NCBI RefSeq assembly: GCF_047302285.1
Contig: NZ_CP154845.1
Span: 3,100,001 to 3,164,000, forward strand
Source of the DNA: Robertmurraya sp047302285
Lineage (GTDB): Bacteria; Bacillota; Bacilli; Bacillales; Cytobacillaceae
Direction of reading: 5' to 3'
DNA length: 64,000 nucleotides
Shown one piece after another: positions 17,721 through 26,857 of the stretch. The notes under the pieces are model-generated. The model was not told the DNA's origin and did no database searches. It saw nothing but the letters and a program-made list of their open reading frames with translations. The position numbers and the translations under genes are program-made. Numbering within the stretch: position 1 is the first letter of the stretch; every line of letters starts with the position of its first letter.

Positions 17721-19232
17721 ATGAAAATAAATCGTAAATTAATGTTTATCTATATAATTGTCGTATTGGTCCCTACCCTTGTCGGGAGTACTTATTTTAT
17801 TCAAGTTCGCTCAATCAATCATTTCAACGAACGAGTTAATGAAGCTAAATGGATTGCGTCAATACATGAATCACATTGGGACAGGTTTATCACTGGTACG
17901 GTAACTTCTCTCGAGATGATCTCCATGACAGCAAAAACATTATTCGATCATTTAGAGCAAATGGAACCATTACTTGAAAGAGCCCATCAATCAGACCCCC
18001 GTTATGGTGGAATTTATTTGGTTGGGGAAAATGGTGACATTATCGCAGGTTCAAACGAACACTTGCACGAACGTAATGATATTGAAGAAGATTTGGTGAA
18101 TGAAGTAATGAAAACTAAGGATGTCATTATCTCCAATAAATCATTCACATTAGAGAATGGACAAATTGTTATTGCACTTGCTCATCCAATACTAGGGGAT
18201 GATAACGAGCTAATGGCGGTGTCTTTGGCCCTACTTCGCATCGATTATGTTAAGAACCTAATGAAAATCCTCACACCTGATTCTAAAATCGTTGTCTTAA
18301 CAGCCGATGAAAATATATTAATGTCCTTCAATACGAAAGAAGATGAACAAATGGCATCTCTTTCAGATGAAAAGCAATGGGTCACATACCCGATAGAACG
18401 TCTGCCTTGGAAATTAAAAGTGAAGATAAACGGTACAAAAAATACGATTTTTGACTCTATGATGGTGATTGGTACTTTTCTCATTCTTACACATATTTTA
18501 TTTCTCTTACTAAATTTTCTTATGCTTAAACGTCAAGCTGCGATTGAAAGAAAGGAAAATGAAGCTCAAAAGCTTGAATTGGTTGGCACACTCGCTGCTA
18601 GCACTGCCCATGAAATTCGCAATCCGTTAACAGGTATTAAAGGGCTCGTTCAGCTTCTTGGTGAAAAATACGATGATCCAGATGATCGGATGTACTTTTC
18701 TGTTATAGATAAGGAAATTGAAAGAATTAATGAAATTGTAAGTGAGTTTCTTATTCTCGGAAAACCTACTGTACAGAAAATGGAAATCGTAGATATTTGT
18801 GGTGTGCTAAGGGAACTATATCCCCTTATCCTTTCAGAAGCTACATTCAACAGAGTTCATCTCCATTATGAGGTAGGAACTGATCCGGTCCTTGTCACAT
18901 GTACAAAAGATCAAATGAAGCAAGTTGTATTGAATATTACAAGAAATGCTTTTGAGGCAATGAAGGGCGAAGGAACACTTACTCTAGAAATGCGGAAAAA
19001 GGAACATACTTGTGAGATTATCATTACAGATACTGGTATCGGAATCAATGAGAAGGTAATTGAGCAAATCTTTACTCCATTTTACACTTCCAAAGAAACA
19101 GGAACCGGACTTGGTCTAGTGGTTTGTAGACGGATTCTACAATCATTTAATGGAGAAATCTCGATTAAAAGTGAGGAGCATAAAGGAACATCTGTCACGA
19201 TTATGCTTCCTTTAGTACACGAAATTCAATAA
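17721..19232 (+). CDS. kinD: Sporulation-type sensor histidine kinase KinD
   Basis: A 503-aa membrane kinase. TM1 lies at about 7-27, then an extracytoplasmic Cache-type sensor at about 30-245, TM2 at about 250-272, and HisKA with the phospho-histidine in STAHEIRNPLTGIKG near 297. HATPase_c carries the N box NITRNAFEAM, G1 TDTGIGI and G2 TGTGLGL. Length, architecture and the adjacent mhqR match B. subtilis KinD, which feeds phosphate into the Spo0F-Spo0B-Spo0A relay and responds to matrix/osmotic signals. No response regulator is adjacent, as expected for an orphan phosphorelay kinase. Confidence 0.88.
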   Translation: MKINRKLMFIYIIVVLVPTLVGSTYFIQVRSINHFNERVNEAKWIASIHESHWDRFITGTVTSLEMISMTAKTLFDHLEQMEPLLERAHQSDPRYGGIYLVGENGDIIAGSNEHLHERNDIEEDLVNEVMKTKDVIISNKSFTLENGQIVIALAHPILGDDNELMAVSLALLRIDYVKNLMKILTPDSKIVVLTADENILMSFNTKEDEQMASLSDEKQWVTYPIERLPWKLKVKINGTKNTIFDSMMVIGTFLILTHILFLLLNFLMLKRQAAIERKENEAQKLELVGTLAASTAHEIRNPLTGIKGLVQLLGEKYDDPDDRMYFSVIDKEIERINEIVSEFLILGKPTVQKMEIVDICGVLRELYPLILSEATFNRVHLHYEVGTDPVLVTCTKDQMKQVVLNITRNAFEAMKGEGTLTLEMRKKEHTCEIIITDTGIGINEKVIEQIFTPFYTSKETGTGLGLVVCRRILQSFNGEISIKSEEHKGTSVTIMLPLVHEIQ

Positions 19233-19236
19233 TAAG

Positions 19237-19285
19237 AAGCTGTGCCAAAAGTTGTACTAGACAACTTCTTGACACAGCTTTTTTA
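19237..19285 (+). terminator. Terminator after kinD
   Basis: Long interrupted hairpin (AAGCTGTG...AAGTTGT / ACAACTT...CACAGCTT) followed by a T run. Confidence 0.85.
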
Positions 19286-19406
19286 TTTTCACTCCCACAC
19301 TAGTTTAATTTCCTTCATTGTTCGAAACTTTTTTTGAAAAATCACCCAATTTCCTCACAATTTCTTGTAAGATATCATTATCACATTTCGAAAGAAGGGT
19401 TTAAAC

Positions 19407-20624
19407 TTGAGTCAAGCAGTATTAACTTCTCAGCTATATAAAAAAGAATTAGAGAAGACGAATTACAAAATCCTAATCATTATGGGGATCTGCCATTTAT
19501 TAAACGACTCGATTCAAGCAGTTGTTCCGGCCATGTTTCCGATCCTTGAAAAATCGATGGGATTGACCTTTACTCAATTGGGAATTATCGCTTTTTCATT
19601 AAATATGGTTGCCTCGGTCATGCAGCCAGTCGTTGGGATTATGACGGATAAAAAACCAATGCCCTTTGCTCTCCCTATTGGCTTAACGTCAACATTATTA
19701 GGAGTATTAGGATTGTCATTTGCTCCTTCATTTGGTTGGATTGTCATTTCTGTCCTTTTCATCGGTTTAGGATCAGCCGTTTTTCATCCAGAAGGCTCCC
19801 GTGTCGCCTATATGGCTGCCGGAAAAAAAAGAGGTCTCGCTCAATCTATTTACCAAGTTGGAGGGAACTCCGGTCAAGCACTAGCTCCTCTTATTACTGC
19901 TCTTATTCTGGTTCCACTCGGGCAAAGGGGCGCAGCCTGGTTTACCTTCGTTGCAGCGATCGCCGTTTTACTTTTAGTGTATATTGCTACATGGTATACA
20001 AAGAAGCTACGCTTTGATCTAGAAGTCTTAAAGCAAAAAGGGAAGGAAGCTATTTCTACAGCTCAACCTCATGCAGACAAACTCGTTCTCTACCTTACTT
20101 TGCTTTTATTTTTAATTTTTGCTCGTTCATGGTATGTATCAGGAATGACCAATTACTTTGCATTTTTCGCGATTGAAAATTACGGTTTTTCGATTCAAAA
20201 AGCACAATATTATTTATTCGCATTTTTAGTATCAGGTGCAGTAGGTACCTTTTTCGGCGGGCCATTGGCTGACCGGTTCGGAAAAAGAAATATCATTTTG
20301 ATATCACTTGTTGGTACAGCCCCACTGTCCATTTTACTGCCATTTGCTCCACCAGCCTTTGCTTTTATTATTTTGGCTTTAACAGGATTTATTCTAATGT
20401 CTAGTTTCTCTGTTACGGTTGTCTATGCCCAGGAGCTTGTCCCTGGAAAAATAGGTCTTATGTCTGGGCTAACAGTTGGTCTTGCATTTGGTATGGGCGC
20501 TATCGGTTCAGTTGTTTTAGGATATTTGGCCGATCAAATCGGCATCATTTTAACGATTATTTTGACAGGATTCCTTCCACTACTTGGAATTTTGACGTTG
20601 TTTCTACCTCAAGATAAAAAATAA
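19407..20624 (+). CDS. MFS exporter, fosmidomycin-resistance (Fsr) type
   Basis: A 405-aa major facilitator with 12 predicted membrane helices. Visible MFS features are GIMTDKKPMPFALPIG in loop 2-3, HPEGSRVAYMAAGKKRGLAQSI (the Fsr-like HPEGSR motif) and the second-half GGPLADRFGKRN. The family includes E. coli Fsr and B. subtilis YfnC, which export fosmidomycin-like or other small compounds; the natural substrate is unknown. It is a single gene between kinD and small unknown genes, outside the conserved order, so probably an accessory insertion. Confidence 0.85.
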   Translation: MSQAVLTSQLYKKELEKTNYKILIIMGICHLLNDSIQAVVPAMFPILEKSMGLTFTQLGIIAFSLNMVASVMQPVVGIMTDKKPMPFALPIGLTSTLLGVLGLSFAPSFGWIVISVLFIGLGSAVFHPEGSRVAYMAAGKKRGLAQSIYQVGGNSGQALAPLITALILVPLGQRGAAWFTFVAAIAVLLLVYIATWYTKKLRFDLEVLKQKGKEAISTAQPHADKLVLYLTLLLFLIFARSWYVSGMTNYFAFFAIENYGFSIQKAQYYLFAFLVSGAVGTFFGGPLADRFGKRNIILISLVGTAPLSILLPFAPPAFAFIILALTGFILMSSFSVTVVYAQELVPGKIGLMSGLTVGLAFGMGAIGSVVLGYLADQIGIILTIILTGFLPLLGILTLFLPQDKK

Positions 20625-20633
20625 GCAATTTGG

Positions 20634-20668
20634 AATAAGGACATTTTGTTAATTGCCCTTATTTCATT
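20634..20668 (+). terminator. Probable terminator after the MFS gene
   Basis: Stem AATAAGG/CCTTATT with a long loop and a T-rich tail; weak. Confidence 0.5.
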
Positions 20669-20789
20669 TCTAATTTTATGAAAGCGTTTTATTTTTTCGA
20701 AAAATAGTAACAAATTAGAGCTACAATTGTTAGAATCGCCATATATAATAAGATAAGAGGTGTAAAATGTTAGAAGGGAGGAAATTCTT

Positions 20790-21107
20790 ATGCACTTCCC
20801 AAATCACCGGGAGTTTTATCAAAGAAAACTAATTCCGATCATTTCTAGTGAAGATATCCCATTACCAGATCCTTCCCACTGGCTTATCGCATTAGAAGGA
20901 CATAATCCATCTCCAGATACAGAGTTCTATCATTGGAATATCGTCCTTTATCAAACGAATTCGAATGGATACTTTTACAAGAAAAAGCCTTTTTATATTT
21001 CCACGAGTTTCAACAACTTTCATCAAGCGTGTCAAGCAGCAACTGAATTAGAGAAAAGGATTCAAAACCACGATTTTAGTTTTATCCCTACAGAGAGTAT
21101 CATCTGA
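20790..21107 (+). CDS. Hypothetical protein, 105 aa
   Basis: I do not recognise this protein. It has a good GGGAGGAA site before ATG 20790 and is soluble, rich in aromatic residues, His and Pro (PDPSHWLIALEGHNPSPDTE; FYHWNIVLYQTN). No catalytic motif, membrane segment or signal peptide is visible. It stands alone between the MFS gene and the DUF2512 gene. Confidence 0.65.
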   Translation: MHFPNHREFYQRKLIPIISSEDIPLPDPSHWLIALEGHNPSPDTEFYHWNIVLYQTNSNGYFYKKKPFYISTSFNNFHQACQAATELEKRIQNHDFSFIPTESII

Positions 21108-21316
21108 CCTGACCTCACCCCACTTCTAAAGCGTTACCCTTTCTTTTTAAAAATCCTTGTGAAAAACTATACAGACAGTAATAAAACGAATCATAAAAAT
21201 GAAAAAGTGAGACAAACTAACTTTAACAGGTGATGTAGAGAGAACTGAGCAAACATTTTCCAGCCCCTTTACATTTCACTTGTTAAAATCTTTTCAATAA
21301 ATGAAAGGTGGTTAGT

Positions 21317-21766
21317 ATGGAACATTTTAAAGCATTAGCGATTAAATTCATTGCATCATTGGCACTTTTGTATATTATCTTAGGCCTCTACTATGGAATG
21401 ACTTTTGGAACTGTATTTCTAATCACACTCATATTAGGAATCATTTCTTATATTGTAGGTGATTTAGGGATTCTCCCAAGGACAGGAAACGCCATCGCAA
21501 CATTAGCTGATTTCGGACTTGCTTTAGCAGTCATTTGGGTTATGATATCGCTACTCACATCTGCTATGAATGCATTTACAATGTCTCTTTTTTCAGCAAT
21601 TGCTGTAACCATTTTCGAATTCTTCTTCCATAGCTATATGAGCAATATGAGAAGAAACCCAGAAGAGCGAGAAGATACAACACGAAGAAAAAACCTTCAA
21701 TACCAAACAGAGGCATCTGAAGAATTCACCCCAGAGGCCAACAAAGATTACGAAAACAGAAGATAA
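21317..21766 (+). CDS. YndM-like membrane protein (DUF2512)
   Basis: A 149-aa protein: four hydrophobic segments within residues 5-110 (FIASLALLYIILGLYYG, GIISYIVGDLGILP and others) and a charged, disordered C-terminal tail. This fits the DUF2512/YndM family of unknown function, often seen in spore formers. ATG 21317 is used because AAAGGTGG precedes it; the frame extends to a GTG at 21308. It is followed by a strong terminator shared with fixX. Confidence 0.75.
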   Translation: MEHFKALAIKFIASLALLYIILGLYYGMTFGTVFLITLILGIISYIVGDLGILPRTGNAIATLADFGLALAVIWVMISLLTSAMNAFTMSLFSAIAVTIFEFFFHSYMSNMRRNPEEREDTTRRKNLQYQTEASEEFTPEANKDYENRR

Positions 21767-21768
21767 AA

Positions 21769-21806
21769 GAAGAGGAAGCACTAAAACATTGTGCTTCCTC
21801 TTCTTT
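21769..21806. terminator. Terminator shared by the DUF2512 gene and the fix operon
   Basis: Perfect 13-bp stem GAAGAGGAAGCAC/GTGCTTCCTCTTC with T-rich flanks on both strands. Confidence 0.9.
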
Positions 21807-21809
21807 AAT

Positions 21810-22094
21810 TTAGGCCAGTCTGAAGACGATCCCATGTCCACCTTTTGGATATTCCCACTTTATATTTTGTTGTGGGCATCCAATTCGGCAACTGCCACAC
21901 TCATGGCACCCTTCATAGCCAACTTGCATTCTCGTTCCTTCCCATTTATACACTTCAGCAGGACAGAAAATGGTGCAGATCTTATCCGGACAAGTTTCAC
22001 GACAGATTTCATGGTCAAGAATTGTTAAATGAGACTTTGTGTCTGCTTTAAAGCGCGTTAAATACTGTTTTTCTTCAATTGTTTTTGTTGACAT
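21810..22094 (-). CDS. fixX: FixX ferredoxin-like protein
   Basis: A 94-aa polyferredoxin of the FixX type. The clusters are CRETCPDKICTIFCP (about 37-51) and CHECGSCRIGCP (about 68-79); the first is degenerate, as in other FixX proteins. It accepts electrons from FixC and passes them to quinone or ferredoxin. ATG 22094 shares its A with the fixC stop (TAATG), so the longer frame beginning at 22112 is rejected. It is the last gene of fixABCX. Confidence 0.93.
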   Translation of the reverse strand: MSTKTIEEKQYLTRFKADTKSHLTILDHEICRETCPDKICTIFCPAEVYKWEGTRMQVGYEGCHECGSCRIGCPQQNIKWEYPKGGHGIVFRLA

Positions 22095-23389
22095 TATTTC
22101 ACCGCCTTCCACGCACGGTAAAGATCTTTCATGACGTTAAATGTACCCTTTTCACCAGTAAACCCTTTTATAATTTGTTTCTGTTTTTCTCTCTTAGGAG
22201 TCCCATCAACTGTAAAGAACTTGCTCATCGCTTGATTCATCATAGGGACATAGTCATTAAAGTATTGTGGATGATGCTCAAATGTATGGGCTGCATCCTT
22301 ATATTTTTCTAAATCTTTTATGATAAAACTTTCATACAATGCTTCACGATAGCTATTTAAACTAGCTTCACTGTAGTCTTCTTCCTCTTTTGCCTTGATA
22401 ACTGCCTCTGCAGCCATTTTTCCTGAAGCCATCGCCATATTTGAACCTTCGCGATGAATCGCATTAACGAGTTGGGCTGCATCACCAATGACTAGCACTC
22501 CATTGCCTGCCACCTTAGGAACTGAATGAAAACCACCCTCTGGAATTAAATGAGCTAAATATTCTGCAGATTCTCCTCCAGCAAGAAGTGGTGCGACCAT
22601 CGGATGATTTTTCAAGTAATCCAATAAATCATAAGGTTTTAATTTCGCCTTCATCATACTGGATAATGTCGTTCCAACTCCGATATTCAAGCTATTTTTA
22701 TTCGTATAAAGAAAGGCAGTACCAAGATTCCCTTTCGTTGAATCTCCGAATATTTCAATCGTACACCCTTGATTTTCTTCTAAGTTGAATCGATCATTAA
22801 TCTTTTCCTTTGGTAAATTAATGACCTCCATCGCTGTTAGGGCCACTTCATCAGGTTTTAATTCCTTATGGAAGCCTAATTCTTTAGCAAGCAATGAGTT
22901 TACTCCATCTGCGAGAACGACCACATCAGCAAAAATATCCCCATCTGGACGATCTGTTCTAACTCCAATTACCTTTCCATTTTCAACGATACACTCTGTT
23001 ACAACTGTTTCGTTTATTAAAAGAACCCCTTGTTCTACTCCCTTTTTGGCAAACCATTGGTCAAAAGGAGCACGAAAAACAGTAAAATTATTATAGGGCT
23101 CCTCCCCCCACTCTAATCCCTTATAGCCAAATGTGACGGTTGATTCTTTATCCATCATCCAGAAGCGTTGCTCAATAATCGGTCTTTCCAAAGGTGCTTC
23201 CTTCCAAAATTCTGGAATAATCTCTTCTGTTTGTTTTCGGTATAATACGCCTCCCATGACGTTCTTACTACCTGGATATTCTCCCCTTTCAATTTGCAAT
23301 ACCTTTAAGCCATTTTTTGCACATGTATAAGCACAGGCTGTTCCGGCTGGTCCTGCCCCTACAACGATCACATCAAATTTCTCAGACAT
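22094..23389 (-). CDS. fixC: FixC, ETF-quinone oxidoreductase-like flavoprotein
   Basis: A 431-aa FAD protein with N-terminal dinucleotide fold (VVGAGPAGTACAYTCAKNG), the FAD loop VLVIGDAAQLVNAIHREGSN near residue 295 and a C-terminal quinone-binding-like part. Together with fixX it replaces the single-chain ETF-QO of mitochondria. The start overlaps the end of fixB by 8 nt. In diazotrophs and some anaerobes FixABCX oxidises NADH and splits electrons between quinone and ferredoxin. Confidence 0.93.
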   Translation of the reverse strand: MSEKFDVIVVGAGPAGTACAYTCAKNGLKVLQIERGEYPGSKNVMGGVLYRKQTEEIIPEFWKEAPLERPIIEQRFWMMDKESTVTFGYKGLEWGEEPYNNFTVFRAPFDQWFAKKGVEQGVLLINETVVTECIVENGKVIGVRTDRPDGDIFADVVVLADGVNSLLAKELGFHKELKPDEVALTAMEVINLPKEKINDRFNLEENQGCTIEIFGDSTKGNLGTAFLYTNKNSLNIGVGTTLSSMMKAKLKPYDLLDYLKNHPMVAPLLAGGESAEYLAHLIPEGGFHSVPKVAGNGVLVIGDAAQLVNAIHREGSNMAMASGKMAAEAVIKAKEEEDYSEASLNSYREALYESFIIKDLEKYKDAAHTFEHHPQYFNDYVPMMNQAMSKFFTVDGTPKREKQKQIIKGFTGEKGTFNVMKDLYRAWKAVK

Positions 23390-24410
23390 AGCTTACTTCA
23401 CCGCCTTGTTCCACTCGTATTTGCTTCAATTGCTCAATTAGCTTCGGAACAATTTCATAGGCATCACCAACGATTCCATATGTAGCCACTTCAAAGATAG
23501 GTGCATTTGGATCGCTATTAATGGCAATAATTAGTTCAGAATTCTTCATTCCGACTACATGTTGGATAGCTCCAGATACTCCAATAGCAAAATAAATTTT
23601 AGGCGTAACCGTTTCACCTGTTTGACCTATTTGTAATTCGTGTGGAAGAAGGCCTGCCTCAATTACATCTCGTGTACCTCCAACACTCGCTCCAATCGCA
23701 CCTGCAAGTTCATGAATTAATTGAAATCCTTCCGCATCTCCAAGTCCTTTTCCGCCACAGACAATGACATGAGCATCAGCTAAGTTCGCTTTTTTTGTTA
23801 TATCCTTCACAATATCAATGACTTTTGTCCTCATATCTTCTTCTCTTAGAGAAATCTCCTCTTCAATGATTCTTCCTTGCCGAGTTTCATCAAAGGATAG
23901 CGCCTTCATGACTTTCGGTCTCACAGTTGCCATTTGTGGACGATTCTTCTTACATAAAATCGTGGCCATAATATTCCCGCCAAATGCCGGTCGACTTGCC
24001 TCTAACAGTCTCTTTTCCACGTCAACATCTAACATCGTTGTATCTGCAGTTAAACCTGTACTTAAATCCGTTGCAACAGCACTTGCTAAGTCCTTACCGT
24101 TAGGTGTAGCACCATATAAGAATATTTCTGGCTTATATTTTTCAGCTAAATAATTTACACCTTTCATATAAGATTCAGTCCGATAATCCTTTAAAACAGG
24201 ATGATCGATTACATAAACAATGTCTGCACCGTAACCAATTACTTCTGATGAAAGTTCCCTTACTCCATCACCTAATATAATGCCTGACAACGGCACGTCG
24301 AGTTTATCAGCAAGTTGTCTCCCTGCACCCAATAACTCCATTGAGACACCGGCAATCTCCCCATCACTTTGTTCAATGAACACCCATACTCCTCGATATT
24401 CTTCTAGCAT
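23382..24410 (-). CDS. fixB: FixB, electron transfer flavoprotein alpha-type subunit
   Basis: 342 aa. The N-terminal ETF domain begins EYRGVWVFIEQSDGEIAGVS. The C-terminal FAD domain carries GGTRDVIEAGLLPHELQIGQ and GVSGAIQHVVGMK, the alpha-subunit FAD motifs. ATG 24410 with GGGGGG upstream is preferred over a frame start at 24425. It lies 40 nt after fixA and overlaps fixC. The FAD-contact residues look intact; assigning bifurcating activity needs comparison with known FixB proteins. Confidence 0.92.
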   Translation of the reverse strand: MLEEYRGVWVFIEQSDGEIAGVSMELLGAGRQLADKLDVPLSGIILGDGVRELSSEVIGYGADIVYVIDHPVLKDYRTESYMKGVNYLAEKYKPEIFLYGATPNGKDLASAVATDLSTGLTADTTMLDVDVEKRLLEASRPAFGGNIMATILCKKNRPQMATVRPKVMKALSFDETRQGRIIEEEISLREEDMRTKVIDIVKDITKKANLADAHVIVCGGKGLGDAEGFQLIHELAGAIGASVGGTRDVIEAGLLPHELQIGQTGETVTPKIYFAIGVSGAIQHVVGMKNSELIIAINSDPNAPIFEVATYGIVGDAYEIVPKLIEQLKQIRVEQGGEVSYV

Positions 24411-24450
24411 CTTAAGTCCCCCCAATCAGCTTGCTTCATTGTGTTGTTCA

Positions 24451-25269
24451 TCACTTCACATTTATGAGCTCTTTTTTCTCAAGCAACACTTCCATCAGTT
24501 GCTTTATTTGTTCATCTGATGTGCCCTCAAGCAGTTTTCCCCCATCAAGTTTCGGAGGAGTAAACATTTTACCTACGACCGTTGGCGAACCTTTCAATCC
24601 TAGCTGGGTTTTATCCACCTCTCCTAAGTCTCCGACAGACCAAATAATGGACTTATATCTAGCCGCTTTTATCATATTTGGTAGTGGCGAATATTCAAGG
24701 TGGTTAATCTCTTTTTCTACTGTCAATAAACAGGGCATTTGTACTTCAATGACTTCATAACCATTCGTGAGTTTTCTTTTTAAAAGGACCTTGTTATTTT
24801 CTTTATCCACTTCAGTCACTTCGATCACATTTGTAACTGGAGGAATATCCAATCTTCTAGCAATACCAGGACCAACTTGCCCAGTATCCCCATCTATGGC
24901 ATGCTTCCCACAAATCACCATGTCAATTCGTTGCTCTTGTGATATTTTCTCAAGCGCTTTTGATAAGGCATAACTTGTTGCTAAAGTGTCTGCCCCTGCA
25001 AATGCACGATCTGAAATTAAATATCCTTCATCTGCACCTATTTCGATACTTTTTTTGATTATTTCAGTTGCTTGAGGCGGTCCCATGGATAATACCGAAA
25101 CCTTCCCATTACTTACAGAGCGCTTTAGTCGAACTGCTTCTTGTACGGCATGGGCATCATATGGATTTAAAATGGCAGGAGCACTACGTCGATCAAGCGT
25201 ATTCGTCTTTGGATTGATCTTAATAATTTTTGTGTCTGGGACCTGCTTGACACAGACGACAATATGCAT
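24451..25269 (-). CDS. fixA: FixA, electron transfer flavoprotein beta-type subunit
   Basis: A 272-aa ETF beta protein: VVCVKQVPDTKIIKINPKT at the N terminus, DPYDAHAVQEAVRLK-like NPYDAHAVQEAVRLK, and the nucleotide-binding IDGDTGQVGPGIARRL near residue 125. Bifurcating ETFs bind a second FAD in this subunit where conventional ETFs bind AMP. It is the first gene of fixABCX, with AAGGGGG before ATG 25269. The leader upstream is unusually long and structured. Confidence 0.92.
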   Translation of the reverse strand: MHIVVCVKQVPDTKIIKINPKTNTLDRRSAPAILNPYDAHAVQEAVRLKRSVSNGKVSVLSMGPPQATEIIKKSIEIGADEGYLISDRAFAGADTLATSYALSKALEKISQEQRIDMVICGKHAIDGDTGQVGPGIARRLDIPPVTNVIEVTEVDKENNKVLLKRKLTNGYEVIEVQMPCLLTVEKEINHLEYSPLPNMIKAARYKSIIWSVGDLGEVDKTQLGLKGSPTVVGKMFTPPKLDGGKLLEGTSDEQIKQLMEVLLEKKELINVK

Positions 25270-25739
25270 ATAAAAAAACCCCCTTCTTAGTTTGCCAATA
25301 TTTATTTTGCAATGACTTCAATAACGAAGGCATAGTACAAACAACTAGGACATGATGGCGATTGTAAACAATGATGATAGTGCGTTCTTGTTGTTGGAAT
25401 TTTACTGCATCTGAAGTTTTCGATGCATGTTGAAGGACTAAGTTGGAGTGAAGAAGATTAGACTGTTGAAATTCTCGTTCATCAAGGCTCTTTTCGCAAA
25501 CATTGCTGCTTTTGGAAAGTAATAAGCTCATAAAATGCTTATATCTCCTCTTAGGGATTCAAAAGAGGAAGCGAAAAGTGCCGTCGCACCTTTAATGTAC
25601 AGCAGTAACAGAGACATATGGGTAAAAACCGGCTTCTGGGTTTTTACGAAAAACCACAACCTATACGAAAACAGCGTTCATCAATTAAGAGAGTTGAAAT
25701 CGTTTACACTAATCATATATGAATTAATCACCATGAAAC
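25270..25739 (-). other. Long structured leader upstream of fixA
   Basis: About 470 bp without a credible gene but with at least five successive hairpins: TGCATC/GATGCA (25406-25427), ATAAGC/GCTTAT (25522-25542), CCTCTT/AAGAGG (25547-25568), AAAAGTGC/GCACcTTT (25574-25593) and the perfect 9-bp GTAAAAACC/GGTTTTTAC (25622-25647). The frame at 25220-25531 overlaps fixA and is not protein-like. The region may be a cis-acting RNA leader or an inserted non-coding repeat. Confidence 0.5.
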
Positions 25740-25755
25740 TATGATTTTTATCACA
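25740..25755 (-). promoter_or_regulatory. Fnr-like site upstream of fixABCX
   Basis: On the minus strand TGTGATAAAAATCATA, a 9/10 match to TGTGA-N6-TCACA. It differs at 2 of 16 positions from the site upstream of the oxidoreductase operon at 32005. Confidence 0.5.
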
Positions 25756-25775
25756 TGATATTTGAAAATTTACCC

Positions 25776-25804
25776 AAAAAAAGAAGACCTCCCTTGAGAC
25801 CTCC
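25776..25804 (-). terminator. Terminator after the spo0E-like gene
   Basis: On the minus strand GGAGGTCTC-AAGG-GAGGTCTTC forms a 9-bp stem with G-U pairs, followed by seven T. Confidence 0.75.
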
Positions 25805-25811
25805 ATGCCAA

Positions 25812-26066
25812 TTACAAAGATTGAATTTTTAAGCGAGCATGTACCTGTGGTAGAATGAGCATCACTTGCCGAAAATTTACTTTCAACTCATCCTCTTTTT
25901 TTCGAACATTGCTAGATTGACATTGATATTCGAAAATAAGCTGGTCTAGTTCTTGACTATGACGAATTGTATCATCACTGGTGAATCCTTTTCGTTTTGC
26001 CGTTTCAATCATTTTCTCTCTCTTTTTTTGTATTTCATCTAGCATTACCCTATTATCATATTGCAC
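25812..26066 (-). CDS. Spo0E-like aspartyl-phosphate phosphatase
   Basis: An 84-aa protein with the Spo0E signature SQELDQLI at about residues 37-44, preceded by KKREKMIETAKRKGF. The family dephosphorylates Spo0A-P and so delays sporulation. ATG 26066 follows GAGGTG; a second ATG at 26045 is possible. B. subtilis has spo0E in this neighbourhood, between the mtn genes and kinD. Having it beside two phosphorelay-type kinases places opposing inputs of the sporulation relay within 9 kb. Confidence 0.85.
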   Translation of the reverse strand: MQYDNRVMLDEIQKKREKMIETAKRKGFTSDDTIRHSQELDQLIFEYQCQSSNVRKKEDELKVNFRQVMLILPQVHARLKIQSL

Positions 26067-26333
26067 CTCATATCCCCCTAATCATAATCCCATAATCCGT
26101 CTTTACAGGTTCTATTTTATCGTCTCTCTATTTTTAGAAAATACACCTTACTTAGTTAATGCCAAATTTCATAGGAAACATATCTTTAATAGTATCCTTG
26201 ATGAATTATTACAAGAATTAATAGAAAAGTAAATAGAATCGCAATATTAGACAAAAAATTCCCCAAACTTAACAATTTGTTCAAATCTCTATTGGATTTG
26301 TCTATTTCATTCGACATTTTTCTAATTCGTTAT

Positions 26334-26828
26334 TTATTTTTTATATGTAGCACCTTCAAGTAAAAGAAGCTGTTCTTTTACATTCGTCCGTTTTCCAGCA
26401 TAACCTGTTAGAGCTTTATCCTTCCCGATTACTCGATGACAAGGGATAAAAATAGGAAGCTTATTCGCTTTGTTAGCTTGGCCAATCGCTCTTACTGCTT
26501 TTTCATTTCCGATAGCAATCGCCACATCTTGATAACTTTGTGTTTTTCCATATGGGATCATTTTTAATACATCCCATACTTTCATTTGAAAAAGAGTACC
26601 TACACCGTGCAAAGGTAGTTCAAAAATCTCTCTTTCACCTGCAAAATACTCATGTAATTGTGTAACGGCCTTTTCTAATAATGAATGTTCTTCGTTATAA
26701 GTAATTGTTTTTATTCTCTCAGCTTCAAGGAAATCTTCCTCACGAAGGTAAAGCGCCGTGATTTGATCATTTTCTGCCACAACATAAAGCTTCCCGATGA
26801 TTGAGTCATAGGTAGCATAATATCTCAT
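26334..26828 (-). CDS. ogt: Methylated-DNA--protein-cysteine methyltransferase
   Basis: A 164-aa suicide repair protein for O6-alkylguanine. The active-site cysteine is in IFIPCHRVIGKDKALTGYAG, near residue 134; the helix-turn-helix GTLFQMKVWDVLKMIPYGKT and the arginine finger RAIGQANKANK are intact. It lies between spo0E and the kinE-like gene, as ogt follows kinE in B. subtilis. It is 29 nt downstream of the kinase gene on the same strand, so the two may be co-transcribed. Confidence 0.95.
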   Translation of the reverse strand: MRYYATYDSIIGKLYVVAENDQITALYLREEDFLEAERIKTITYNEEHSLLEKAVTQLHEYFAGEREIFELPLHGVGTLFQMKVWDVLKMIPYGKTQSYQDVAIAIGNEKAVRAIGQANKANKLPIFIPCHRVIGKDKALTGYAGKRTNVKEQLLLLEGATYKK

Positions 26829-26857
26829 TTCATCAACCGTCCTTCATTATATCCTTA

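Noticed and set aside
20681..20694. cre-like TGAAAGCGTTTTAT
   Set aside because: The left half is good but the right half misses the conserved CA; chance match in an AT-rich gap.
25220..25531. 103-codon minus-strand frame before fixA
   Set aside because: It overlaps fixA, has no ribosome binding site, has non-protein-like composition and runs through several hairpins; better seen as leader sequence.
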